From contig JBGAFV010000001.1 in NCBI GenBank assembly GCA_044227095.1, positions 4,030,001-4,094,000 on the forward strand: a DNA stretch of 64,000 bases, written 5' to 3'. Under the pieces are notes generated by a model that searched no databases, was not told the DNA's origin, and worked only from the letters and a program-made list of their open reading frames with translations. The stretch is from JACMLD01 sp044227095. GTDB taxonomy: Bacteria > Bacteroidota > Bacteroidia > Chitinophagales > Chitinophagaceae. Positions 35,694-43,997 of the stretch are shown here, in pieces. Each line of letters opens with the position of its first letter. Position 1 is the stretch's first letter. A program made the position numbers and the translations under genes.

Positions 35694-38114
35694 ATGTTTA
35701 AAAACTATTTCAAAATTGCGTGGAGAAATCTCTTTAGAAATAAAGTATACAGCCTCATTAATATTTTTGGGCTGGCTGTTGGCATTACTGCCTGCACCCT
35801 TATTACCCTGTATGTAATGGATGAAAACGGCTACGACAAACATCATAAAGATGGTAATAGAATTTACAGGATTGCCTCAGCATTAAAAGGCGAGCAATGG
35901 GTATCGGCACCCGCACCGCTTGCAGCCGGTGTTAAAAAAGATTTTGCAGAAGTAGAGGAAGCTACAAGGCTGTTAAGAATGCCGGGCATAGGAAAATTTT
36001 TGCTGGAATATGAACCGGCGAAGAAGAAATTTTATGAGAGCAATGGCTTCTATGTGGATTCAACTTTTTTCCGGGTGTTTAGCTATGATTTTAAGCTTGG
36101 CGATAAAAACACTGTGTTCAATCAACCCAATTCTCTTGTCATTACCGAACAAATGGCCGAAAAGTTTTTTGGCAAAGAGGATCCATTAAACAAAGTGCTG
36201 AAAGTTAGTCTTCCATTTGGTGATTTTAATTATACCGTTTCGGGTGTACTTAACACAGCAAAAAATAAATCGCATATTCCTGAAGGCTTTTTTCTTTCTA
36301 TGAACAATAACGATGTTGGGCAATGGGTAAAGGGACAGACAAACTGGGCTACCAACAATATTTTTCATACCTACGTAAAATTGAAGGAAAACACCAGTGC
36401 AAAAGCGTTTGAAGGAAAACTTGATGCATATTTTCAAAGAACCGGCGGTGCAGATCTAAAAGCTTTTGGTGTTTCAAAAAATTTATTTCTTCAACCTTTA
36501 CAGAATATTTACCTGCATTCAAATACGCAATTTGAGATTGCACCTAATGGCAACATAAAATACCTCTACATTTTTAGTTCTATTGCTATCTTTCTGTTAC
36601 TGATTGCCTGTATCAATTTTATGAACCTGAGCACGGCCCGAAGTGAGAAACGTGCAAAAGAAGTAGGTGTAAGAAAAGTAATAGGCGCCATTAAAACAAC
36701 TTTAATTGGCCAATTTCTTGGTGAATCTTTGTTACTGAGTTTTCTGTCTTTATTGGTTTCGTTGCTTTTTGTGCAGTTGTTTATTCCTGTGTTCAATCAG
36801 CTTGCTAATAAAAATTTGTCGCTTCTTCAGCAACCAATGATATATGTATGGCTGTTGGTGATAACAGTAGCAACCGGGTTGCTTGCCGGATTTTATCCTG
36901 CATTTTACCTGTCGTCTTTTAAGCCGATAGCTGTTCTTAAAGGAAAACTTAAAACGAATATTTCAGCAACGTTTATTCGCAAAGGTCTTGTTGTATTCCA
37001 GTTTACTATTTCTATCATACTTATATTGGGTGCAATACTGGTAAACAAACAACTGGAGTTTGTAAGCAGCCAGAACCTTGGCTTTCATAAAAACCAGAAA
37101 ATAATTCTTCCTTTACAAACAAGGGAAGCCGCTGGTAGTTACCAGGTATTAAAAAATGAACTTGCGGGTGATTCAAAAATAGTGGCCGCTGCTATGGGTT
37201 CTACCTATCCGGGAATAGAAAATATACAGGACATGTTGTTTTATCCCGAAGGAAAAACGGTGAAGGAAAATACAGACATTAACACAGCGTATATTGAAAA
37301 TGATTACATAAAAACGCTGGGCATACAAGTATTGCAAGGAAGAGGATTTTCTAAAGAGTTTGCAGGCGATTCTGATGCATTGGTACTAAATGAAACCGCG
37401 GTAAAAAAGTTAGGCTATACTATTGCCAATGCCGTTGGAAAAAATGTTTATTACGAATTTCAAGGCACCACTACCAGGATGCGCATCATTGGTATTGTAA
37501 AGGATTATCATTTTGAAGGGTTGCAACAAACCATAAAACCATTTGCACTTACAAAATCACCTTTTTTCAGTTCTGCCACCAGTTATTTAGTTGTTGATAT
37601 AAAAAACACTAACTACACAGCAGCGCTAGCTGCAATTGAAAAAGCATGGAAGAAAACCAATCCTAATTCTCCATTTGAATATTCTTTTCTTGATAAAGAT
37701 TTTCAACGCAATTACGAAAAAGAAGAACGCAGCTCTGCACTCATAAAATATTTTGCCATTATTGCCATTTTTATAGCTTGCCTCGGGTTGTTTGGATTGG
37801 CTGCATTTACCGCAGAACAGCGCACCAAAGAAATTGGCATCCGCAAAGTGCTGGGTGCTTCTGTTTTTAGCATTACATCATTGCTTTCACAAAATTTTTT
37901 AAAATTGATTCTTCTGTCAATTGTAATTGCTACGCCACTTGCTTGGCTGGCAATGAATAAATGGCTGCAAAATTTTGCATATAAAACAACCATCAGTTGG
38001 TGGATGTTTGTGCTAACGGGGGGAATTGCTATACTGATAGCATTAATCACCATCAGTTTTCAATCGATTAAAGCAGCAATAGCTAACCCGGTGAAGAGTT
38101 TGAGAAGCGAGTGA
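35694..38114 (+). CDS. Duplicated FtsX/MacB ABC permease, array member 15
   Basis: 806 residues, start MFKNYFKIAWRNLFRNKVYSL. The first periplasmic domain contains DENGYDKHHKDGNRIYRI and DSTFFRVFSYDFKLGDKNTVF. The usual GV.KDLP.NS motif is replaced by GVLNTAKNKSHIPEG, a local divergence in the core fold. Coupling motifs EKRAKEVGVRKVIGA about 318-332 and EQRTKEIGIRKVLGA about 708-722. Second anchor RKGLVVFQFTISIIL. C-terminus NPVKSLRSE. It is followed immediately by the perfect heptad array at 38121-38251. Confidence 0.93.
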   Translation: MFKNYFKIAWRNLFRNKVYSLINIFGLAVGITACTLITLYVMDENGYDKHHKDGNRIYRIASALKGEQWVSAPAPLAAGVKKDFAEVEEATRLLRMPGIGKFLLEYEPAKKKFYESNGFYVDSTFFRVFSYDFKLGDKNTVFNQPNSLVITEQMAEKFFGKEDPLNKVLKVSLPFGDFNYTVSGVLNTAKNKSHIPEGFFLSMNNNDVGQWVKGQTNWATNNIFHTYVKLKENTSAKAFEGKLDAYFQRTGGADLKAFGVSKNLFLQPLQNIYLHSNTQFEIAPNGNIKYLYIFSSIAIFLLLIACINFMNLSTARSEKRAKEVGVRKVIGAIKTTLIGQFLGESLLLSFLSLLVSLLFVQLFIPVFNQLANKNLSLLQQPMIYVWLLVITVATGLLAGFYPAFYLSSFKPIAVLKGKLKTNISATFIRKGLVVFQFTISIILILGAILVNKQLEFVSSQNLGFHKNQKIILPLQTREAAGSYQVLKNELAGDSKIVAAAMGSTYPGIENIQDMLFYPEGKTVKENTDINTAYIENDYIKTLGIQVLQGRGFSKEFAGDSDALVLNETAVKKLGYTIANAVGKNVYYEFQGTTTRMRIIGIVKDYHFEGLQQTIKPFALTKSPFFSSATSYLVVDIKNTNYTAALAAIEKAWKKTNPNSPFEYSFLDKDFQRNYEKEERSSALIKYFAIIAIFIACLGLFGLAAFTAEQRTKEIGIRKVLGASVFSITSLLSQNFLKLILLSIVIATPLAWLAMNKWLQNFAYKTTISWWMFVLTGGIAILIALITISFQSIKAAIANPVKSLRSE

Positions 38115-38120
38115 GGTGAA

Positions 38121-38251
38121 AGCTGTTAGCTGTTAGCTGTTAGCTGTTAGCTGTTAGCTGTTAGCTGTTAGCTGTTAGCTGTTAGCTGTTAGCTGTTAGC
38201 TGTTAGCTGTTAGCTGTTAGCTGTTAGCTGTTAGCTGTTAGCTGTTAGCTG
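38121..38251. repeat. Perfect tandem array (AGCTGTT) x 18.7
   Basis: 131 bp of exact 7-bp repeats: 18 full units plus agctg, seven bases after the stop of permease 15. It is the only homogeneous array among the degenerate AGCTNNT runs, which suggests very recent slippage expansion; its length is likely variable between isolates. Confidence 0.97.
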
Positions 38252-38283
38252 GTTTTGGAAATGCAAGGTATGTTGTTTTTTAA

Positions 38284-38444
38284 GCAAGCCCTGAAAGGGC
38301 GTAGTATAAATAACCACGGGTAAAACCCGTGGTGCAAATAAAATGGCCGGAACAACCCTGAAGGGGTTGAATAACGATGACCAAAGAACAACAGTTGAAG
38401 TGTGCGACGTCCGCCCGGCCACGCCATTCGGACGGGCAACGATG
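38284..38444. mobile_element. MITE-like element, copy C, lacking left end and split by a 27-bp insert
   Basis: The stem blocks GCCCTGAAAGGGC, CCACGGGTAAAACCCGTGG and AACCCTGAAGGGGTT are present. The right end is TGTGCGAC (38401-38408), a 27-bp insert (38409-38435, GTCCGCCCGG...CCATTCGGAC), then GCAACGATG (38436-38444). The same insert, in slightly different sequence, sits at 27545-27570. Confidence 0.6.
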
Positions 38445-38535
38445 ACGACCAAAGAACAAATGGCGATAATAAAAAAATAAAAATCAATTTTAACCGTAGT
38501 CAACAGCTAATCGTTAAAAATTTAAAACTGTACTG

Positions 38536-40917
38536 ATGCTAAAGAATTATCTCCTGCTTGCTTTCAACAATTTCAGAAAGCAAAAGATGTTTTCGCTGAT
38601 AAACATACTTGGACTAACAGTGGGCATTACCTGCTGCCTGATGATCTTTTTGTTTATCATGAACGAACTGAGTTATGATAATTTTCATAAAAACAAGGAC
38701 AATGTGTACCGTGTTATGCGTACAGGAACAGTAAACGGTTCGCAGCGGGAAATTCCTTATTTATCTGCTCCCTATGCAAGTGCTTTGCTGAATGATTATC
38801 CGGATGCTGTTCAAAAATCAGTAAGGGTAATGCCAGATAATGATCTGATTACTTACAAAAACACTTCGTTTAATGAGCAGAAAGTTTATTTAACCGATAG
38901 CAATTTCTTTGAAATATTCAACTTCCCTTTTATAAAAGGCAATCCTGCTACAGCCCTTAATGAACCAACCAGCATTGTATTGACAGCCAGTTCAGCCAAA
39001 AAATATTTTGGTAACGAAGACCCGATTGGAAAAGTAATTGAGATGAACCAGAAGCGACAGTTAACAGTTACAGGTGTTATAAAAGATCTGCCCGCAAATA
39101 CGCACCTTGATTTTGACATGATAGTGCCAATAACCAACTGGAGACACGAACAATGGTTTAATCAATGGCCTAATAACGGGCTGTTTGTTTATATACAACT
39201 GAATCCAAACATAAGCGCCACAACATTTTCTAAACGCCTGCCGCAGTTTATGGATAAATACATGGGCAAGTTTTATGCAGAGCAGGGTTTTAAAATGGGC
39301 CTTAAAATAAACCCGCTCAAGGATATTTATTTAGAAGGCGAAACGCCTTTTGACAATGTAAAACATGGCAGCAGGAAAATGGTATACATTTTTATGTCTA
39401 TTGCTATGCTTATATTAATTATTGCCTGTATAAACTTTATGAACCTTGCTACCGCAAGAGCTACAGAACGTTCAAAAGAAGTTGGTTTAAGAAAAGTAAT
39501 GGGTGCACTACGCAAACAGTTGGTAGGGCAATTTATACTGGAATCAGTTTTGTTTACAACAATTGCGGCTATTATGGCGGTAGCTTTATTGCAATTGGTA
39601 ATGCCTGCTTATACCAGTTTATTGGGTTATCAATTACCACAATACTGGAACAATCCATTGTTTTATCTTTTTATTGTTGCTATTATTTTAATTGTAGGTT
39701 TATTAGCCGGAAGCTATCCTGCCTTATTGCTTTCTTCATTTTCACCAATAGAATCTTTAAAAGGAAAATTGAAAATCGGGAAAAACGGTGCCATCTTCAG
39801 AAAAGTATTAGTGGTATTTCAATTTGGCATTTCGGTTTTGCTTATTATAAGTGTTACTATTATAATGAGCCAGATGAACTATGTAAAGAATTCTGAAATG
39901 GGTTTTGATAAAGAACAATCGATGATTGTAAAAATTGACAATGGAAAAATTTATGACAATAAGGATGTGTTTAAAAGTCAATTGATGCAAAATCCGGCTG
40001 TACAAAGTGTATCATTAATGTCTGGCGAGCCCGGTGGTTTTCATGATGGGTATACTTTTGAAAGCGAATCTAAACCAAACGAAAAAGTATTGCTAAACAC
40101 AGAATTTTGCGATTTTGAATATCCCAAAACACTTGGTCTTAAATTTATTGCAGGCAGAAATTTTAGTTCGCAATTTGGTACGGATACGTTACAATCGGCT
40201 ATCATTAACCGCACCGCTGCTTCTACACTTGGTTATACACCCGAAAAAGCCATAGGAAAATGGATAAAGAATGTAATGAGGGATTCTCTGCGCCGAAAAA
40301 TAATCGGTGTGGTAGAAGATTATCATTATGCTTCTTTAAAAGAACCCATTGGCTCTTTGGTGATCTCTCCGGGTACTGATAAACGCCTTGTATTAATAAA
40401 ATTGAAAAGCAATCATTTGCAGGCTACTATTGCAGACATAAAAAAAATCTATAGCAACCTTGTTCCCCTCTACCCTTTTGAATATGTTTTCTTAGACGAG
40501 AAGTTTAATAAACTATACAAAGCAGAACAAAGACAGGAAACCATTTTAAGCATTTTTGCTGTAATAGCCATTGCTATTGCTTGTCTCGGATTGTTTGGCC
40601 TGGCTTCATATACTGCAGTTAAAAGAACAAAGGAAATTGGCGTAAGAAAAGTATTGGGCTCATCTGTACAAAATATTGTGGTGTTATTGTCTAAAGATTT
40701 ATTGAAACCTGTTTTGCTCGGTACATTAATAGCAGTTCCTGTTGGTTATTATGCAATGAATAAGTGGTTGCAGAATTTTGCCTATAAAGTAACATTGCAT
40801 TGGTGGATGTTTGTTGCAGCGGCAGCCATTGCAATTATGATTGCGTTGCTAACAGTTAGTTTTCAGGCAATAAAAGCTGCATTGGCTAACCCGGTGAAGA
40901 GCTTGAGAACGGAGTGA
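38536..40917 (+). CDS. Duplicated FtsX/MacB ABC permease, array member 16
   Basis: 793 residues, start MLKNYLLLAFNNFRKQKMFSL; the first cytoplasmic segment is unusual, with FNNFRKQK for WRNLxKNK. The domain-1 signature TDSNFFEIFNFPFIKGNPATAL region about 120-141 and KKYFGNEDPIGK about 155-166 place it near members 4 and 13. Coupling motifs TERSKEVGLRKVMGA about 310-324 and VKRTKEIGVRKVLGS about 695-709. The second ends in serine rather than alanine, shared only with member 21. C-terminus NPVKSLRTE. Confidence 0.93.
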   Translation: MLKNYLLLAFNNFRKQKMFSLINILGLTVGITCCLMIFLFIMNELSYDNFHKNKDNVYRVMRTGTVNGSQREIPYLSAPYASALLNDYPDAVQKSVRVMPDNDLITYKNTSFNEQKVYLTDSNFFEIFNFPFIKGNPATALNEPTSIVLTASSAKKYFGNEDPIGKVIEMNQKRQLTVTGVIKDLPANTHLDFDMIVPITNWRHEQWFNQWPNNGLFVYIQLNPNISATTFSKRLPQFMDKYMGKFYAEQGFKMGLKINPLKDIYLEGETPFDNVKHGSRKMVYIFMSIAMLILIIACINFMNLATARATERSKEVGLRKVMGALRKQLVGQFILESVLFTTIAAIMAVALLQLVMPAYTSLLGYQLPQYWNNPLFYLFIVAIILIVGLLAGSYPALLLSSFSPIESLKGKLKIGKNGAIFRKVLVVFQFGISVLLIISVTIIMSQMNYVKNSEMGFDKEQSMIVKIDNGKIYDNKDVFKSQLMQNPAVQSVSLMSGEPGGFHDGYTFESESKPNEKVLLNTEFCDFEYPKTLGLKFIAGRNFSSQFGTDTLQSAIINRTAASTLGYTPEKAIGKWIKNVMRDSLRRKIIGVVEDYHYASLKEPIGSLVISPGTDKRLVLIKLKSNHLQATIADIKKIYSNLVPLYPFEYVFLDEKFNKLYKAEQRQETILSIFAVIAIAIACLGLFGLASYTAVKRTKEIGVRKVLGSSVQNIVVLLSKDLLKPVLLGTLIAVPVGYYAMNKWLQNFAYKVTLHWWMFVAAAAIAIMIALLTVSFQAIKAALANPVKSLRTE

Positions 40918-40923
40918 GATAAA

Positions 40924-40960
40924 AGCTACAAGCTGTTAGCTACTAGCCTTAAGTTTTTAG
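40924..40960. repeat. AGCTNNT heptads, about five units
   Basis: Units agctaca, agctgtt, agctact, agcctta, agttttt, ag after the stop of permease 16. Confidence 0.75.
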
Positions 40961-41000
40961 TAAGCAGCTTTTTTTAGCCATGCTTTAGAACATTATTGAA

Positions 41001-41198
41001 CATCGTTGCGTCGCACACTTGTGCGATATAACATTAGTGAGCGAATAAAACAATTGTGGAAACAAGCCCTGAAAGGGCGTAGTATAAATAGCCCCGGGTG
41101 AAACCCGGGGAATACGATGCAGGATTTTCACACAGCCCTGAAGGGGTTGAATAACGGTGATAAAAGAATATACAGTTGAAGTGAGTGACAAAACGATG
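41001..41198. mobile_element. MITE-like element, copy D (198 bp, decayed right end)
   Basis: Left end CATCGTTGCGTCGCACA is identical to copy B (41001-41017). The right end TGAGTGACAAAACGATG (41182-41198) matches at 13/17 and resembles the remnant at 14052. The internal stems GCCCTGAAAGGGC and CCCCGGGTGAAACCCGGGG are intact. The following bases ATGCCATGAAAACAAGTGCTGG also match the tail at 14068, so the family has at least two right-end variants. Confidence 0.65.
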
Positions 41199-41285
41199 AT
41201 GCCATGAAAACAAGTGCTGGCACATAAAAAATGTAACCAGCACCGGCCGACTAAATACTAAATACTAAGTACTAAATACTTTTTT

Positions 41286-43664
41286 ATGTTTAGAAATTAT
41301 CTGAAAATTACCTGGCGCAACCTGATGAAAGATCGACAATTTACATTCCTTAACCTGGTGGGTTTATCTACCGGGCTAGCCTGTGCGCTTTTGATTTGGC
41401 TATGGGTAACCGACGAAAGGAATGTGGATACATACAATGCCAAAGACAAGCAATTGTACGAAGTGATGCAAAATATTGCACACGATGGCATTATTGAAAC
41501 TACTACCAATACATCTGGATTATTAGCAAATGCATTGGCTGCGCAAATACCAGAGGTAGAATTTGCTACCACAGTTGTTCCGGCTACATGGTTTAGCAAC
41601 CAGGGTATTCTTACTGCAGGTGATACACGTTTAAAAGCCAGCAGGCAATTTGTTGGGCAGCATTATTTTGATGTGTTTACCTGCCCGTTTGTTGCTGGAG
41701 ACGAAAACAAAATTTTATCAGACAAACATTCTATTGGTATTGCAGAAAAACTGGCAGTAAAACTTTTTCATACAGCAGCTAATGCCGTAGGCAAAACAAT
41801 TGCATGGAGCGATGGGGAATTTTCTGGCAACTATCAAATAGCCGGTGTGTTTAAAGAAAACCCTGCAAATGCTACCAACCAGTTTGACATGATTTTTAAT
41901 TTTGATCTTTTTTCAGAAAAAAGACCAAACATACTAAATTGGGGTAATAGCGATCCTAGCACGTTTGTTATTCTAAAAAAGGAAGCTGACCCCAAAAAAT
42001 TCTCTGTCAAAATAGAAAACTTTATAGCAGCACAATCAAATGAAAAAGATAAAAAATATTTTGCTGTGCAGTTTTCACAAAAATACCTGCACGATATTTA
42101 TAAAGATGGAAAATCTGTTGGTGGAAGAATTGCCTATGTAAAACTATTCTCCATTATTGGTATTTTCATTTTAATAATTGCCTGCATTAATTTTATGAAC
42201 CTGTCTACTGCAAAAGCCTCCCGAAGGATAAAAGAAGTAGGCATAAAAAAAGTAGTAGGTGCTGGCCGCGGTTCGCTTATTATACAATACCTGGGCGAAT
42301 CTGTTTTCATGAGTTTTCTTTCACTTGCCATTGCTATTGTGCTAATGGCATTACTGCTACCGGCATTTAACCAGGTTACAGGCAAATCGCTCAGTTTAGA
42401 TTTTAGCACCGGACTGATTGTTTCTATTTTTTGTATAACACTTGTAACCGGGCTTCTCGCTGGTAGTTATCCTGCTTTGTATATATCAGGCTTCTCTCCC
42501 GCTGCTGTACTCAAAGGAAAATTAAAAACATCTTTTGGCGAAGTTGCTGTAAGAAAAGGTTTGGTAGTGTTTCAATTCAGCCTCTCAATAATTGCAATTG
42601 TTGCGGTAACTATTGTATACAAACAAATAAACTTTATTCAAGCAAAAAACCTTGGGTATAACAGGGATAATGTAATCCGCTTTGAAATACCACTGGAGTT
42701 TGATTCTGCCAAGCTTGTAGCAGCGCAAAGTTTTGTAAATGAGATCAGGCAACTTCCCGGTGTGGTAAGTGCAGGAAGCCATTCGCATAACTTAAACGGG
42801 GATCATGGTGGCATTAGCGGTTTTACATGGCCCGGAAAAAATCCTAACCAGGATATTAATTTTGCCAATCTTGAAGTGGGTTATGGTTTTATTCAGACTG
42901 TGGGTATAAAAATGAAAGAAGGCCCGGGCTTTTCAGACGATGTAAGATCATTTAAAGAAATTGTGTTTAATGAATCTGCCATAAAAGCTATGGGACTTAA
43001 AGATCCTATTGGTAAAACCATTAGTTTTTGGGGGCAACCACATGTAATTGTAGGCGTAACAGAAGATTTCAATTTTGAATCTTTATACAGCAGTGTAAAA
43101 CCCTGCTTCTTCCAGGATTTTCCTATTGCCCCAAACATTGCAGTAAAAATAAAAGCTGGTACAGAAAAACAAACCATTGAAAGAATAAGAAAAGCTTTTA
43201 CTTCTTTTAGCAATGGCCTCGCTTTTGATTATCATTTTATGGACGAAGAATACCAGGCATTGTACACTGCAGAAAACCGCGTAGCTGTTTTATCAAAATA
43301 TTTTGCTGGTCTCGCCATTCTTATTTCCTGTTTGGGTTTATTTGGCCTTGCTGCATTTACAGCGCAAAGAAGACAAAAAGAAATTGGTATTCGTAAAGTG
43401 GTAGGCGCATCTGTAGGCAATGTAACAATGCTGTTGTCTGCAGACTTTATAAAAATGGTATTGATAGCTATGGTAATTGGGTTTCCGATTGTTTGGTTGA
43501 TAATGAGCAAATGGCTGCAGGAATTTGCATACCGTGTACCAATTGGAGCAGGTGTGTTCATTATTGCTGCAATTGCAATATTGCTCATTACAATAATTAC
43601 AATTAGTTTTCAATCTGTAAAAGCAGCGCTGGCCAATCCGGTAAAGAGCTTGAGGAGTGAGTGA
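41286..43664 (+). CDS. Duplicated FtsX/MacB ABC permease, array member 17
   Basis: 792 residues, start MFRNYLKITWRNLMKDRQF. Subgroup of member 12 (WVTDERNVDTYNAKDKQLYEV). The first coupling motif is SRRIKEVGIKKVVGA, about 312-326, with lysine for the arginine of GIRK, a change seen otherwise only in member 20's SIKK. Second motif RRQKEIGIRKVVGA about 695-708. Second anchor RKGLVVFQFSLSIIA. The domain-1 motif VAGVxKDLP is AGVFKENPANATNQFD. C-terminus NPVKSLRSE. Confidence 0.93.
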   Translation: MFRNYLKITWRNLMKDRQFTFLNLVGLSTGLACALLIWLWVTDERNVDTYNAKDKQLYEVMQNIAHDGIIETTTNTSGLLANALAAQIPEVEFATTVVPATWFSNQGILTAGDTRLKASRQFVGQHYFDVFTCPFVAGDENKILSDKHSIGIAEKLAVKLFHTAANAVGKTIAWSDGEFSGNYQIAGVFKENPANATNQFDMIFNFDLFSEKRPNILNWGNSDPSTFVILKKEADPKKFSVKIENFIAAQSNEKDKKYFAVQFSQKYLHDIYKDGKSVGGRIAYVKLFSIIGIFILIIACINFMNLSTAKASRRIKEVGIKKVVGAGRGSLIIQYLGESVFMSFLSLAIAIVLMALLLPAFNQVTGKSLSLDFSTGLIVSIFCITLVTGLLAGSYPALYISGFSPAAVLKGKLKTSFGEVAVRKGLVVFQFSLSIIAIVAVTIVYKQINFIQAKNLGYNRDNVIRFEIPLEFDSAKLVAAQSFVNEIRQLPGVVSAGSHSHNLNGDHGGISGFTWPGKNPNQDINFANLEVGYGFIQTVGIKMKEGPGFSDDVRSFKEIVFNESAIKAMGLKDPIGKTISFWGQPHVIVGVTEDFNFESLYSSVKPCFFQDFPIAPNIAVKIKAGTEKQTIERIRKAFTSFSNGLAFDYHFMDEEYQALYTAENRVAVLSKYFAGLAILISCLGLFGLAAFTAQRRQKEIGIRKVVGASVGNVTMLLSADFIKMVLIAMVIGFPIVWLIMSKWLQEFAYRVPIGAGVFIIAAIAILLITIITISFQSVKAALANPVKSLRSE

Positions 43665-43997
43665 CCTCACCCCGGCCCCTCTCCACTTAGTGGCGAGGGG
43701 TGCCCAAACTACAATCTTTCATCATTATTTGTAAGAGTTGAAATCCGTAAGTGAAGAATAAATGTTGTAAGAAAGAAAAGTACTGGATGGTGAGTGGCAG
43801 TAGGCGTTTACTTTTTAATGTTCCATAGGAGCATAAGGTTGGTAGAAAGGATTTTTGTGACAAACGGTTTGATTATTTTTTGGCAACTATCCTTATTTAC
43901 GAACTAATTCGTAATGTTGAGTACATTTGCAGCCGTCATTTTTTGCAATAAAAAAATATTCATCATATTAACCCGTAGCTGCATTTAAACAACCAAC
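43665..43997. other. 333-bp gene-free region before permease 18
   Basis: Contains a GC-rich stem CCCCTCTCCAC-TTA-GTGGCGAGGGG (43676-43700, 10/11 paired) directly after the stop, without a following T-run. Further right is an operator-like dyad next to a TAnnTTTG promoter element (43897-43929). No ORF of interest was found. Unlike most gaps in the array it carries no heptads and no MITE-like copy. Confidence 0.6.
43897..43929 (+). promoter_or_regulatory. Dyad TTACGAA-N4-TTCGTAA next to a TACATTTG promoter element
   Basis: The perfect 7+7 inverted repeat at 43897-43914 lies where the -33 region would be for TACATTTG (43922-43929), a match to the Bacteroidota -7 consensus TAnnTTTG. No canonical -33 TTG is present. 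The layout fits a repressor or activator site controlling permease 18, 69 bp downstream. The protein that binds it is unknown. Confidence 0.5.

Noticed and set aside
38121..38251. CRISPR array
   Set aside because: The repeat unit is only 7 bp with no spacers and no cas genes in the window.
41205..41230. CTGGCACATAAAAAATG as a further sigma-54-like promoter before permease 17
   Set aside because: No TTG at the -12 position and no paired dyads upstream.
43676..43700. Rho-independent terminator after permease 17
   Set aside because: A good stem, but no T-run follows and the sequence looks like a widespread GC-rich repeat; reported only as a stem in the gap.
43862..43925. TTGGCAACTATCCTTA before permease 18 as a sigma-54-like element
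   Set aside because: The -12 part does not match and no dyad pair precedes it; a TAnnTTTG box downstream is the better candidate.
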